64,000 bases of DNA from Aedoeadaptatus ivorii (GTDB taxonomy: Bacteria > Bacillota > Clostridia > Tissierellales > Peptoniphilaceae), in contig NZ_JAUSWF010000008.1 of assembly GCF_030815095.1 (NCBI RefSeq), forward strand, positions 1-64,000, read 5' to 3'. The notes beneath the pieces are model-generated. The model did not search any database. It had not been told where the DNA came from and saw only the letters and a list, made by a program, of their open reading frames with translations. Positions 34,035-42,824 of the stretch are shown piece by piece. The stretch's first letter is position 1. Each line of letters begins with the position of its first letter. A program made the position numbers and the translations under genes.

Positions 34035-35252
34035 CTATGCCCGCTTTTCCATCTCGGCGAGGAGGGCGACGAGGAAGTCCCGCGCCGCCTCCATGTGTTG
34101 GATGGGAATATATTCGTAGGGGCCGTGGAAGTTCATGCCGCCGGTAAAGAGGTTCGGCGTGGGTAGCCCCATCCAAGAGAGGCGACTGCCGTCGGTGCCG
34201 CCGCGGATCGGTTCGATAACGGGTTCGATCCCCATCTTCTCCATCACCTCGACGCAGAGTTCGATGGTGTCCATATGGGGTTCGATTTTTTCGCGCATAT
34301 TGCGATAGCTTTCTTGTAGTGTGAGCGTAATGCGTTCGCCGTATTTTTTGTTCAAAAATTCCACCGCCGCGCGCAAAATCTCTTCCATGGCCTGCACCTT
34401 TTCGGCGTCGAAGTCCCGCAGGATATACGCCATTTCGGCGGAATCGACGCTGCCGTGGAACTGATCCAGGTGGAAGAAGCCTTCATAGCCCTCGGTGTAT
34501 TGGGGCCGCATCTGCTCGGGGAGCATACGGTCCAGTTCCATGCCGAGGGCGATGGCGTTGATCATTTTGTTTTTGGCGCTTCCGGGGTGGACGCTTACGC
34601 CCTGAATGTCGACCTTGGCGCTGACGGCGTGGAAGCACTCGTACTGCACCTCGCCCAGGCGGGATCCGTCCAGGGTGAAGGCGAAGTCCGCGCCGAAGGC
34701 CTCTACGTCGAAGTGGTCCATGCCGCGGCCGATCTCCTCGTCGGGCGAAAAGCCGATGGCGAGCTCGCCGTGGGGGATGTCCTTTTCGATGATTTCTTGG
34801 AGGGCCGCCATAATAATGGCGATGCCCGCCTTGTCGTCGGCGCCGAGGAGGGTGGTGCCGTCTGTCACCATCAGATCCAATCCGACGACGTCTTCTAAGG
34901 CGGGGAAGTCCTCTGCTTTGAGGACGATGTTTTTCTCTTCGTTTAAGGCGATGTCGCCGCCTTCGTAGTGGACGATGCGGGGCTTGACGTCTTTGCCGCT
35001 CATGGCGGGGGCAGTGTCCATATGGGCGAGGAGTCCCACCACGGGCATATCCTTGTCGGTGTTCGCCGCCAAATGCGCGATGACATAGCCGTTGGGGTCG
35101 ATGGCGGCATCGCGGAGCCCCAGTTCCTTCAGCTGCTCGACGAGGACCTTCGCGAGATCCGTCTGCCGGGCGGTGGAGGGGAAGGTGTCGGAGTTTTCGT
35201 CGCTGGTGGTGTGTATCTTTACGTATTGTTCCAAACGTTCTGTGATGTTCAT
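34035..35252 (-). CDS. pepT: Peptidase T (tripeptide aminopeptidase)
   Basis: 405 residues, the normal length of this M20B zinc peptidase. Metal ligands are visible: LAHMDTAPAMSG (His, Asp), GADDKAG (Asp), SPDEEIGRG (Glu pair) and a late NFHGPYEYIP histidine. FPSTARQTDLAK and GGTDGSRLSWMGLPTPN are also family hallmarks. It removes N-terminal residues from tripeptides in the cytosol, which fits an amino-acid-using lifestyle. GAAAGGAG precedes the ATG. First gene of a two-gene unit with crcB, divergent from the flavoprotein gene. Confidence 0.95.
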   Translation of the reverse strand: MNITERLEQYVKIHTTSDENSDTFPSTARQTDLAKVLVEQLKELGLRDAAIDPNGYVIAHLAANTDKDMPVVGLLAHMDTAPAMSGKDVKPRIVHYEGGDIALNEEKNIVLKAEDFPALEDVVGLDLMVTDGTTLLGADDKAGIAIIMAALQEIIEKDIPHGELAIGFSPDEEIGRGMDHFDVEAFGADFAFTLDGSRLGEVQYECFHAVSAKVDIQGVSVHPGSAKNKMINAIALGMELDRMLPEQMRPQYTEGYEGFFHLDQFHGSVDSAEMAYILRDFDAEKVQAMEEILRAAVEFLNKKYGERITLTLQESYRNMREKIEPHMDTIELCVEVMEKMGIEPVIEPIRGGTDGSRLSWMGLPTPNLFTGGMNFHGPYEYIPIQHMEAARDFLVALLAEMEKRA

Positions 35253-35273
35253 AGTTTCTCCTTTCTTATACCC

Positions 35274-35303
35274 TTGTATTGTAGCACAATGGCGTGTTAT
35301 ACT
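35274..35303 (+). promoter_or_regulatory. Probable promoter of the flavoprotein gene
   Basis: TTGTAT (35274-35279), an 18-base spacer and TATACT (35298-35303). Confidence 0.5.
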
Positions 35304-35333
35304 TCTCGAAGAAATACGGAGAGGGGGAAAATC

Positions 35334-36542
35334 GTGGAGATCGCAATTATCGGTGGCGGCGCGGCGGGCCTATGTGCCGGCGTGCACCTCGTACGGGGCG
35401 GGGCAAAAGTCACCATCTACGAGCGCAAGGACCGCGTGGGAAAAAAGCTCCTCGCCACGGGAAACGGGCGCTGCAATGTGAGCAATCGGGATCTGGATCT
35501 GCGGCACTGGCATCACAGTGCGGCGTTTGTAGAGGAGATCCTCGCCGAATTTTCGCCGGCGGTGCGGGACGAATTCTTTGCGAGCCTGGGGATCGATCTG
35601 GTGGAGGAGGACCGGGGCAAGCTGTATCCGGCCACTTTGCAGGCGCGTACGGTCCTTAACTCCCTGCGCCGCCACTTCGCTTCGGCGGGGGGCGAGGAAA
35701 AGACCGACTGCTTTATCCGCGCCGTACATCCCGAACAGAACGCCCTGCGCCTGGAGGGAGAAGGCGAGGTGTATGCAGCCGATAGGGTGCTGGTGGCCAC
35801 GGGCGGACGCGCCATGCCCGCTTCGGGAAGCGACGGCAAGGGATACCAAATCCTCACGAATTTGGGGCATAAGCTGACGCGCACCTTTGCCGGCATCAGC
35901 GCCCTCGTCTGCGAAAGCCCGTATTTGCGGCACTTAAGCGGCACCAAGGTAGAGGGCACGGTCGTCTTGTATAGAGACGGCGAAGAAGTGCAGCGGGAGA
36001 CGGGCGAGATCCTCTTTGCCAAAGACGGGATCAGCGGCCCGCCGGTGCTCGACCTCGCCCGCGCGGTGGGACAAGAGAAGGGGCAATTTACGGTATCGGT
36101 GCCCATGCTCAACCACCTCGAGCAGATTCCGAAGTACCGGGAGCGGATCGAATCCAGAAGCTATCTCGCCGATACGGCGGAGGGCTTTCTCGAGGGGATT
36201 GTGTCCAACAAATGGGTGCACGTCGTCTTAAAGGAGACGGGGATCGGGCGAGACGAGCCCATGGACGCCTTGGACTACGAAGACCGCATGCGCCTTTTGG
36301 ATGCGCTGTTCGCCTTTTCGATGCCCGTCACCGGCGTGCGTGGCTATGATTTTGCCCAGGTAACCTGCGGCGGGATCGACCTCGCGGACTTTACGCCGCA
36401 GCTGGAATCCGTCCTCTGTCCCGGGGTCTACGCCGCCGGCGAAGTGCTGGATGTAGACGGGGACTGCGGCGGCTATAATATCCACTGGGCCATGGCCTCG
36501 GCACGGCGCGCGGCGCTCGATATGCTGAAAAAAATGTCGTAA
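35334..36542 (+). CDS. BaiN/HI0933-family flavoprotein
   Basis: 402 residues. It has a Rossmann FAD-binding GGGAAGLCAGVHLV at the start, the family's KLLATGNGRCNVSN motif, VLVATGGRAMPASGSDGKGY, and a C-terminal VTCGGIDLADF and GEVLDVDGDCGGYNIHWA segment. Members are NAD(P)H-linked flavin reductases; the BaiN name comes from bile-acid work, and the substrate here is unknown. I choose the GTG at 35334 with GAGGGGG 8 bases upstream; the longer frame to 34968 is antisense to pepT. A single gene. Confidence 0.87.
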   Translation: MEIAIIGGGAAGLCAGVHLVRGGAKVTIYERKDRVGKKLLATGNGRCNVSNRDLDLRHWHHSAAFVEEILAEFSPAVRDEFFASLGIDLVEEDRGKLYPATLQARTVLNSLRRHFASAGGEEKTDCFIRAVHPEQNALRLEGEGEVYAADRVLVATGGRAMPASGSDGKGYQILTNLGHKLTRTFAGISALVCESPYLRHLSGTKVEGTVVLYRDGEEVQRETGEILFAKDGISGPPVLDLARAVGQEKGQFTVSVPMLNHLEQIPKYRERIESRSYLADTAEGFLEGIVSNKWVHVVLKETGIGRDEPMDALDYEDRMRLLDALFAFSMPVTGVRGYDFAQVTCGGIDLADFTPQLESVLCPGVYAAGEVLDVDGDCGGYNIHWAMASARRAALDMLKKMS

Positions 36543-36558
36543 AAAATCACAAAAGACC

Positions 36559-36587
36559 TTTACAATCCGATCGGGCTCTGATATTAT
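36559..36587 (+). promoter_or_regulatory. Promoter of rplJL
   Basis: TTTACA (36559-36564), a 17-base spacer and TATTAT (36582-36587). Confidence 0.75.
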
Positions 36588-36594
36588 ATAGCAC

Positions 36595-36691
36595 GTTGAA
36601 ACCGCAGACAGCAGGTGGTTCGCCTTAATTTCCTGCCGAGGTGACTGAATCCGATTTGGTACTCGCATTGTGTCTGCAATGTGATTTTTTT
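36595..36691 (+). promoter_or_regulatory. Ribosomal protein L10 leader with attenuator
   Basis: A typical L10 leader: ACCGCAGACAGCAGGTG and CCTGCCGAGGTGAC elements. GCAGACA (36604-36610) can pair with TGTCTGC (36671-36677) to close the leader, or CGCATTG/CAATGTG (36664-36683) with a T7 tail can form a terminator; the folds exclude each other. L10-L12 binding is the known trigger in this family. Confidence 0.88.
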
Positions 36692-36717
36692 ATGTTCAAA
36701 AACAAGGAGGTGAATCT

Positions 36718-37254
36718 GTGAAAGAAGCGCTACTCCAACAAAAAATTGATCTGGTCAACGAGATCAAGGAAAAGATCGAAAATTCCCAATCCATCGTGTT
36801 CGTCGACAATAAGGGCATGACCGTTGAGCAAGTGACCGAACTCAGAAAACAACTTCGCGAAAACGGCGTGGACTATAAGGTCTACAAGAACACCATGTTG
36901 AAACGTGCATTTGACGCCTTGGGATACGAAGACGTCAAGGAACACCTCGTCGGCCCCAGCGCCGTCGCCTTCGGCTTAGAGGATGCGGTACAACCCGCCA
37001 AGATCCTCTTCGACTTCGCCAAGGACAACGACCGCATCGAGATTAAGGCCGGCTTCTTAGACGGCAAAGCAGTCGATGTAGCGGCTGTAGAAACTCTTGC
37101 AAAACTTCCGTCTCGCGAAGTTCTTATCGCGCAATTGCTCGGCGGCCTCAATGCACCGATCCAAGGATTGGCTACCGTACTTTCCGCAAACATCAAGGGT
37201 CTGGCAGTTGCACTGGATCAGATCCGCGAAAAGAAGGAACAAGAAACTGCCTAA
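36718..37254 (+). CDS. rplJ: 50S ribosomal protein L10
   Basis: 178 residues. The N-terminal RNA-binding domain has SIVFVDNKGMTVEQVTELRKQLR and YKVYKNTMLKRAF, then AVAFG and SREVLIAQLLGGLNAPI, and a C-terminal helix for L7/L12 dimers (LAVALDQIREKKEQ). The start is a GTG with AAGGAGGTG upstream. It lies 36 bases before rplL. The usual upstream neighbour rplA is almost 4 kb away, so the pair is an independent unit with its own promoter and leader. Confidence 0.96.
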   Translation: MKEALLQQKIDLVNEIKEKIENSQSIVFVDNKGMTVEQVTELRKQLRENGVDYKVYKNTMLKRAFDALGYEDVKEHLVGPSAVAFGLEDAVQPAKILFDFAKDNDRIEIKAGFLDGKAVDVAAVETLAKLPSREVLIAQLLGGLNAPIQGLATVLSANIKGLAVALDQIREKKEQETA

Positions 37255-37290
37255 GGGCACAGAAAAATTGTATATGGAGGTATAAATACC

Positions 37291-37680
37291 ATGGCATCTG
37301 AAAAAGTTACCGCTCTTATTGAAGAGATTAAAACCCTGTCCGTTATCGAACTCGCCGAAACCGTAAAGGCACTCGAAGAAGAATTCGGCGTAAGCGCAGC
37401 CGCTCCCGTAGCCGTTGCCGCAGCAGGCGCACCCGCAGCAGGCGGAGAAGCCGCAGCCGCTGAAGAACAAACCGAATTCGACGTCGTTCTCGAAGCTGCC
37501 GGCCAAGAAAAAGTAAAGGTCATCAAGGCCGTTAAAGACATCACCGGCCTCGGCTTGAAAGACGCGAAAGCCCTCGTAGACGGCGCTCCGAAGCCCGTTA
37601 AGGAAGGCGCAAGCAAGGAAGAAGCCGAAGAAATTAAGGCAAAACTGGAAGAAGTCGGCGCTACCGTCGAAGTAAAGTAA
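37291..37680 (+). CDS. rplL: 50S ribosomal protein L7/L12
   Basis: 129 residues. It has the dimerising N-terminal helix (LIEEIKTLSVIELAETVKAL), an Ala/Gly-rich hinge and the C-terminal factor-binding domain with KVIKAVKDITGLGLKDAKALV and a closing GATVEVK. It recruits translation GTPases. rpoB does not follow, as it does in most bacteria; a terminator and azlC do. Confidence 0.97.
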   Translation: MASEKVTALIEEIKTLSVIELAETVKALEEEFGVSAAAPVAVAAAGAPAAGGEAAAAEEQTEFDVVLEAAGQEKVKVIKAVKDITGLGLKDAKALVDGAPKPVKEGASKEEAEEIKAKLEEVGATVEVK

Positions 37681-37686
37681 AGCGAT

Positions 37687-37713
37687 AAACCGTCCCGCCT
37701 CGGGGCGGTTTTT
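37687..37713 (+). terminator. Terminator after rplL
   Basis: AAACCG-CCCG with CGGG-CGGTTT around loop CCT, then T residues. Confidence 0.85.
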
Positions 37714-37737
37714 GATTACCTTTTTTTAGGAGGAGTC

Positions 37738-38412
37738 ATGAAAGCGTTCAGAAAGGTGTTCCCTCGAACCGTTCCCATATTGATCACCTATGCCTTTTTG
37801 GGCATGGGCTTCGGCGTATTGGTAAAATCCGCAGGACAGTCCGGGCTCGTCAGCTTTCTTATGAGCTTTTTTATCTGTGCGGGCGCCATGCAATTTGCGA
37901 CCGTGGGCCTCTTCGCCGAGCCCCTTTCCGTCTTGGGCCTCGTCATCCTCACCCTATCGGTGAACCTGCGCTATCTCTTTTACACCCTTTCTCTCCTTAC
38001 GCCCTTACAAAAGGCGCCGCTCTGGAAACAGGCATTGATCGCCCATTTCGCGAGCGACGAGACATTTTCCCTCTACGTCACCGGCGGGGAAGACGGCTCG
38101 GTGGCCGATGCGGACTATATGTTTGCCGTCGGCGCCTTAAACTTCGCCTATTGGGTCGTCGCCTCGGTACTCGGCGTTTGGGTCGGCACTCTGCTGCCCA
38201 TCGACGCGACGGGGATCGATTTTTTGATGACGGCGCTGTTTATCGTCACCGTGATCGACCAGTGGGAAAAGACCGACCATCATCTGCCGACGCTCTTGGG
38301 ATTCGGCGCCTCTGTCGCATCGCTTCTCGTCTTCGGACCGGACAAATTTATTTTGCCGGCCATGGCGATCATCTTGGCGGGCAATTTGATCTATAGGAGA
38401 AAATATGAGTAA
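37738..38412 (+). CDS. azlC: AzlC-family branched-chain amino acid exporter subunit
   Basis: 224 residues with several membrane helices. It carries the AzlC segments YAFLGMGFGVLVKSAGQSG, GAMQFATVGL and SVNLRYLFYTLSLLTPL. With AzlD it exports branched-chain amino acids or their analogues. AGGAGG precedes the ATG. It overlaps azlD by 8 bases (38405-38412). Amino-acid fermenters often carry this pair. Confidence 0.92.
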   Translation: MKAFRKVFPRTVPILITYAFLGMGFGVLVKSAGQSGLVSFLMSFFICAGAMQFATVGLFAEPLSVLGLVILTLSVNLRYLFYTLSLLTPLQKAPLWKQALIAHFASDETFSLYVTGGEDGSVADADYMFAVGALNFAYWVVASVLGVWVGTLLPIDATGIDFLMTALFIVTVIDQWEKTDHHLPTLLGFGASVASLLVFGPDKFILPAMAIILAGNLIYRRKYE

Positions 38413-38734
38413 CAAAGAAATCTTTATCGCCATCGCCATCGTGGCGGCCATCACCTTTGCCATTCGTACCTTCCCCATATTCTTCTTTTCCGGAGACCGA
38501 AAGCTCCCCGCCGTCGTGGCGGACTTGGGGGCGCTGCTACCGTATTCCATGATGGCGCTGTTGGTCGTCTACTGCCTGCGCACCATGCACTTTCGGGATC
38601 CGTCGGGCTTTGTGCCCCTGCTCGCGGGATCGGCCATTACCGCGATCAGCTACAAGGCGAAGCACAATCTGATCCTTTCGATCGTATTGGGGACGGGATT
38701 GTATATGTTTCTGATACAGGGAGTTTTCCTCTAA
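38405..38734 (+). CDS. azlD: AzlD-family transporter subunit
   Basis: 109 residues with four hydrophobic segments. The AzlD pattern is present: AAITFAIRTFPIFFF near the start, a central LGALLPYSMMALLVVYCL and a late SYKAKHNLILSIVLGTGLYM. It is the small partner of AzlC, whose 3' end it overlaps. The start is inside azlC with GGAGAAA upstream. Confidence 0.9.
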   Translation: MSNKEIFIAIAIVAAITFAIRTFPIFFFSGDRKLPAVVADLGALLPYSMMALLVVYCLRTMHFRDPSGFVPLLAGSAITAISYKAKHNLILSIVLGTGLYMFLIQGVFL

Positions 38735-38786
38735 GTCCGTGTCGTGATATACTTGAAGCTGACTTCAACGGAACAAGGAGGAATCA

Positions 38787-40208
38787 ATGGAATCATTTTT
38801 TAAACTGCGGGAGAACGGCACGGATCTCTCCACGGAGATTTTGGCGGGTTTTACCACATTCTTCGCCATGAGCTATATCATCTTCGTAAACCCGGCCATC
38901 CTCTCCCAAACCGGCATCCCCTGGGGTGCCGTGTTCTTGGCGACGATCATCGCCGCGGTGGTCGCGACCTTGGTGATGGGTCTGTTTGCCAATGTACCTT
39001 ACGCGTTGGCGCCGGGCATGGGACTCAACGCCTTTTTCACCTATACGGTGGTCTTCGGCCTGGGCTTCAGCTGGCAAGAAGCGCTGGGGATGGTATTTTT
39101 ATGCGGGGTGATCAATGTACTTATCACCGTCACTAAGATCCGCAAATTGATCATCACCTCGATCCCCGAATTTTTGCAACACGCCATTAGCGGCGGGATC
39201 GGCGTGTTTATCGCCTATATCGGCGTGAAGAATGCGGGATTTTTGAACTTTACCTTAGACCCCGGCACCTACCAAACCGTCGGCGAAACCGTGATCGGCT
39301 CGTCCGCCGCGGTGCCCGCGTTGGTAAACTTTTCCGATCCCGGCGTACTGCTCGCCGTACTCGGCCTGATTATCACCGTCGTGCTCGTGGTGCGCGGGGT
39401 AAAGGGCGCGATCCTGATCAGCATCCTCGCCACCACCGTATTGGGCATCCCCTTTGGCGTGGTGGATCTTTCGAAACTCGCAAACGGCGTATCGGTCTCC
39501 CAGTCCTTTGGCGAACTCTCTACGGTCTTTACCGTCGCCTTGGGAAGGGAAGGGCTCTTGGGCTTGTTTGCCGACCCGGCGCGGATTCCGCTGGTATTGA
39601 TGACGATCTTCGCCTTTTCCTTGAGCGACACCTTCGATACCCTGGGGACCTTTATCGGCACCGGGCGCCGCAGCGGCATCTTCAGCGAAGAGGACATCCG
39701 CAATATGCAAAACAGCTCGGGCTTTAAGTCCAAACTCGACAAAGCGCTCTTTGCCGACTCGGTGGGCACCGTGATCGGCGCCTTCGTCGGCACCAGCAAC
39801 ACCACCACCTATGTGGAAAGTGCCGCGGGCATCGGCGCCGGCGGTCGCACGGGGCTCACATCGCTTGTGGTCGCGATTTTGTTTTTGCTCTCGATCTTTA
39901 TCGCCCCCGTCGCTGGGCTCGTGCCCGCACAGGCGACGGCACCGGTGTTGATCGTCGTCGGGATTATGATGTGTGCGAGCTTTCAAGAGATCGAGTGGAC
40001 CAATCTCGACGTCGCGATTCCCGCGTTTTTCGCCTCGATCTTTATGGGCTTAAGCTACTCCATCAGCAACGGCATCGCCGCGGGCTTTATCTTCTATTGC
40101 GTCGTTTCGCTCGTAAAGGGCAGAACCGAGCGGCTGCATCCCATACTCGTGGGATCGAGCGTACTGTTTTTAATCAACTACGGCTTGATGGCCTATTTGT
40201 CGATGTAG
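38787..40208 (+). CDS. NCS2-family purine permease (AzgA-like)
   Basis: 473 residues, 12 or more membrane segments. It has the AzgA signatures TDLSTEILAGFTTFFAMSYI at the N-terminus, APGMGLNAFFTYTVVFGLG, a central FSLSDTFDTLGTFIGTGRR and GTSNTTTYVESAAGIGAGGRTGL. It would take up adenine, guanine or hypoxanthine by proton symport, complementing the purine operon at 18748-28163. AAGGAGG precedes the ATG. No purine riboswitch is visible in the 52-base gap before it, so it may belong to the azlCD transcript or have a weak promoter there. Which base it transports is not evident. Confidence 0.92.
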   Translation: MESFFKLRENGTDLSTEILAGFTTFFAMSYIIFVNPAILSQTGIPWGAVFLATIIAAVVATLVMGLFANVPYALAPGMGLNAFFTYTVVFGLGFSWQEALGMVFLCGVINVLITVTKIRKLIITSIPEFLQHAISGGIGVFIAYIGVKNAGFLNFTLDPGTYQTVGETVIGSSAAVPALVNFSDPGVLLAVLGLIITVVLVVRGVKGAILISILATTVLGIPFGVVDLSKLANGVSVSQSFGELSTVFTVALGREGLLGLFADPARIPLVLMTIFAFSLSDTFDTLGTFIGTGRRSGIFSEEDIRNMQNSSGFKSKLDKALFADSVGTVIGAFVGTSNTTTYVESAAGIGAGGRTGLTSLVVAILFLLSIFIAPVAGLVPAQATAPVLIVVGIMMCASFQEIEWTNLDVAIPAFFASIFMGLSYSISNGIAAGFIFYCVVSLVKGRTERLHPILVGSSVLFLINYGLMAYLSM

Positions 40209-40216
40209 ATACAATC

Positions 40217-40270
40217 AAAAAAGACCTCGTAAACCGTGCGGCGGCAAGCGGCGGTTACGGGGTCTTTTTG
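40217..40270. terminator. Bidirectional terminator
   Basis: A long stem (AAAAAGACC-CGTAA-CCG with CGG-TTACG-GGTCTTTTT) between the convergent permease and IclR genes. Confidence 0.88.
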
Positions 40271-40272
40271 AT

Positions 40273-41043
40273 TTATTGTTGCCATAGGGGCTTTAGGTCT
40301 TCGAGGAAGCGGCCGATGGTTTCGCGGGCGTCCTTTTCCTCGGCGAGGATCTCTTCGTTGGCGCCCGACAGGGAGACGGTGCCGATGCATTCGCCCCGCT
40401 TGTTCAGCATGGGGATGGCGATGGAGCCGATGCCGTCGTTGATCTCGCCGATCTCTAAGGCGTAGCCGCGCGCGCGGGTCTTTTCGAGTTCCTCGAGAAG
40501 CGCGTTTTCGTCGGTAATGGTGAGGTCGGTGTAGCGTACCAGCCGCGTCTCTTCGATATATTTGCGCACGAGGCCCGGCGGTAGGGACGCGAGATATGCC
40601 TTTCCCGATGCGGTGGCGTGTAGGGGAAAGGGCGTGCGGGAGCGGGTCAATAAGAGGTAGCGGGAGGCGTCGGGGACTTCGGTGAACACCGTTAACAACT
40701 GGCCGTCGTCGACCATATTCAGCCGCGCGCTCAAACCGAAGCGGTTGGCCCAGGTGCGGAGAACGGGGAAGATTTTATTTTTCATATGGTAAAAGTAGTG
40801 CTCTTCCACCAAATTCGCCTTGGGGATAAACGCGAGGCCTAAGTAGTATACATTTTCTTCTTCGTCGCGGCTCAGATAGTGGTAGTGCATCAGGGTATTG
40901 ACGAGGCCGCGGGTGGTATTGACATTCAATTTTACGATTTTTGATATCTCCGTCAGGCTCAAACGAGGGTGGACGGAGTCGAAGCAATCCAGGATTGAAA
41001 AGGCGCGGGCCAATGATTGAATCGTTCTGTGATTTTTTTCCAT
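40273..41043 (-). CDS. IclR-family transcriptional regulator
   Basis: 256 residues. The N-terminal winged helix (RTIQSLARAFSILDCF, SLTEISKIVKLNVNTTRGLV) is followed by an effector domain with RTPFPLHATASGKAYLA and the late EINDGIGSIAIPM and SLSGANEEI segments of IclR. The ATG at 41043 has GAGGAGA 5 bases upstream; the longer frame to 41376 runs across the divergent gene and is discarded. The targets are not known. Its divergent neighbour is an L,D-transpeptidase, and the 141-base gap would hold both promoters. Confidence 0.88.
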   Translation of the reverse strand: MEKNHRTIQSLARAFSILDCFDSVHPRLSLTEISKIVKLNVNTTRGLVNTLMHYHYLSRDEEENVYYLGLAFIPKANLVEEHYFYHMKNKIFPVLRTWANRFGLSARLNMVDDGQLLTVFTEVPDASRYLLLTRSRTPFPLHATASGKAYLASLPPGLVRKYIEETRLVRYTDLTITDENALLEELEKTRARGYALEIGEINDGIGSIAIPMLNKRGECIGTVSLSGANEEILAEEKDARETIGRFLEDLKPLWQQ

Positions 41044-41119
41044 ATTTCTCCTCATTTCATACTTTACTTTACCTATAGGATATACCGAAATATTCTTTGT
41101 GGGAAGAGGTATTATGATC

Positions 41120-41148
41120 TTGTCAGTCGTGAACTTTATTGGTAGACT
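41120..41148 (+). promoter_or_regulatory. Probable promoter of the L,D-transpeptidase gene
   Basis: TTGTCA (41120-41125), a 17-base spacer and TAGACT (41143-41148). Confidence 0.5.
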
Positions 41149-41184
41149 AATACCCAAGTCAGTAAGTTTAGAAAGGGAGTAATC

Positions 41185-42567
41185 ATGACGAGAACAATAG
41201 GGAAGATCTTCGCCGTGATCGCCGGCGTGCTTCTGCTCCTGTATGCCTTGGGTGTGGCCGCGTTTTCGCAGGTGTATATGCCCAATACCTTTATCAACGG
41301 AGCGGAGATTTCTATGCGTTCCAAAAACAAATTGCCGCAGGAGTTTGCGTCTTCCTGGTCCGACTACGCGCTTCAAATTCGCGGCAAAGACGGAAAAAAA
41401 GACGAGATTTCCGCCAAGGACTTCGGCTACAAAGAAACCTTAGAAAATGTCTCGAATATCGACGCCAACCCCTGGGCGTGGCCGGTATTGAGCTTTGTCA
41501 AAAAAGACCATGCCATCGAGACCAAGGTCGAATACGACGACAGTAAGCTCGAATCTATCCTCGCCGCGCTCCATGTGATCGCCGATTCGGACATCACCGA
41601 TCCCGAACCCGAAAAGATCTCCTACAAGGCGGGCACGGGCTATGTCATCGCCGATGCCGTAGAAGGCACCCGCGTCGACGGGCCGAAACTCAAACAGTCG
41701 GTCCTCGCTGCCTTCCACAGCCAAGAGGAGGATCTGGACCTCGACGAAAAGAAGCTCTATGTGCAGGCCAAGCCGGCGGAAAACAGATCCGCCATGGAAA
41801 ATCACGTCAAGAGCCTAAACGAGATCGAGGGCTTTACCCTTAGCTATAATTTTTCGGATCGCACCGAGGAATTGGCGGGAGAACCCTTAATCGCCCTCTA
41901 CGGCTCCAATCCCGACGGCAGTCTTTCCCCCAGCGAGGAAAAGGTGAAGGCCTATGTGGATATGCTCGCCGACAAATACGACACCTTCTGCTCTACCCGC
42001 GACTTTACCGCGACGGGCGGGGCGACCATGCGCATTAAGGGCGGCATTTACGGCTGGCAGACCGACCGCGAAAAGACGCGCGAGGAACTCCTCGCCGCCT
42101 TAAAGGAAAAGACGACCAAGGAACTCACGCCCGTCTATAAGCGTAAGGCGCTCCACCGAAATGTAGACGATGTGGGCAATTCGTATATCGAAATCGACAT
42201 CGCCCGGCAACACATGTGGCTCTACAACAACGGTGAGCTGGTGGTCGACACCCCCGTGGTGACGGGCGACCCCCTAGACGGAAACAGCACGCCCACCGGC
42301 GTACAGGAAGTCTGGATGAAAGAAACCGGCCGCTATCTCACCGGCGATACCTGGAGGAGCTGGGTAAACTACTGGATGCCCTTCGACTGGACCGGTTGCG
42401 GGATTCACGATTCCAGTTGGCGCGGCAGCTACGGCGGCAATATCTATCGCGGCGGCGGCAGCCACGGCTGTGTCAACACCCCGCCGAAGATCGCAGGCAC
42501 TTTCTACAAGAACGCCTTTAAGGGCATGCCCGTGATCGTATACAATTCCGCAAAACACGCCATATAA
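41185..42567 (+). CDS. L,D-transpeptidase (YkuD) with a PG-binding domain
   Basis: 460 residues, anchored by an N-terminal membrane helix (IFAVIAGVLLLLYALGVAAF). The middle carries a peptidoglycan-binding/YoaR-like domain; GGIYGWQTDREKTREELL is typical just before YkuD domains. The catalytic domain begins near SYIEIDIARQHMWLY and ends with the active-site GSHGCVNTP cysteine motif. It would make 3-3 peptide crosslinks in the wall outside the cell. AAAGGGAG precedes the ATG. A strong terminator follows. Confidence 0.92.
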   Translation: MTRTIGKIFAVIAGVLLLLYALGVAAFSQVYMPNTFINGAEISMRSKNKLPQEFASSWSDYALQIRGKDGKKDEISAKDFGYKETLENVSNIDANPWAWPVLSFVKKDHAIETKVEYDDSKLESILAALHVIADSDITDPEPEKISYKAGTGYVIADAVEGTRVDGPKLKQSVLAAFHSQEEDLDLDEKKLYVQAKPAENRSAMENHVKSLNEIEGFTLSYNFSDRTEELAGEPLIALYGSNPDGSLSPSEEKVKAYVDMLADKYDTFCSTRDFTATGGATMRIKGGIYGWQTDREKTREELLAALKEKTTKELTPVYKRKALHRNVDDVGNSYIEIDIARQHMWLYNNGELVVDTPVVTGDPLDGNSTPTGVQEVWMKETGRYLTGDTWRSWVNYWMPFDWTGCGIHDSSWRGSYGGNIYRGGGSHGCVNTPPKIAGTFYKNAFKGMPVIVYNSAKHAI

Positions 42568-42570
42568 ATT

Positions 42571-42598
42571 GCGCCCCTTGCGGGGCGTTATTTTTTTG
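42571..42598 (+). terminator. Terminator after the L,D-transpeptidase gene
   Basis: A CGCCCC/GGGGCG stem followed by a T7 run. Confidence 0.85.
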
Positions 42599-42607
42599 TC
42601 ATGCCGG

Positions 42608-42635
42608 TTTACAAATGCGATCGACGTGGTATAAT
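42608..42635 (+). promoter_or_regulatory. Promoter of the riboswitch-ribU unit
   Basis: TTTACA (42608-42613), a 16-base spacer and a perfect TATAAT (42630-42635). Confidence 0.75.
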
Positions 42636-42648
42636 ACAGATAGAAATA

Positions 42649-42755
42649 ATCTTCAGGGCGAGGTGCAATTCCTCACCGGTGGTAAAGTCCACTCGTCTTT
42701 TGACTGAATCGGTGCAATTCCGATACCGACGGTATAGTCCGGATGAAAGAAGATG
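42649..42755 (+). promoter_or_regulatory. FMN riboswitch (RFN element)
   Basis: The conserved RFN blocks are in order: CAGGGCGAGGTGCAATTCC, ACCGGTGGTAAAGTCC, GACTGA, GGTGCAATTCCGAT, ACCGACGGTATAGTCCGGATG and AAAGAAGAT. P1 is closed by ATCTTC with GAAGAT. It senses flavin mononucleotide and should switch off ribU when FMN is plentiful. Confidence 0.96.
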
Positions 42756-42774
42756 TCTTTTTTCATGTGTTCAA

Positions 42775-42800
42775 GCCCGGGAGACTGCGGGCATTTTTTT
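42775..42800 (+). terminator. Riboswitch-controlled terminator
   Basis: A GCCCG/CGGGC stem and a T7 run between the riboswitch and ribU; the expected expression platform. Confidence 0.8.
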
Positions 42801-42824
42801 ATGCCCTTAGTTTAGGGAGGATCT

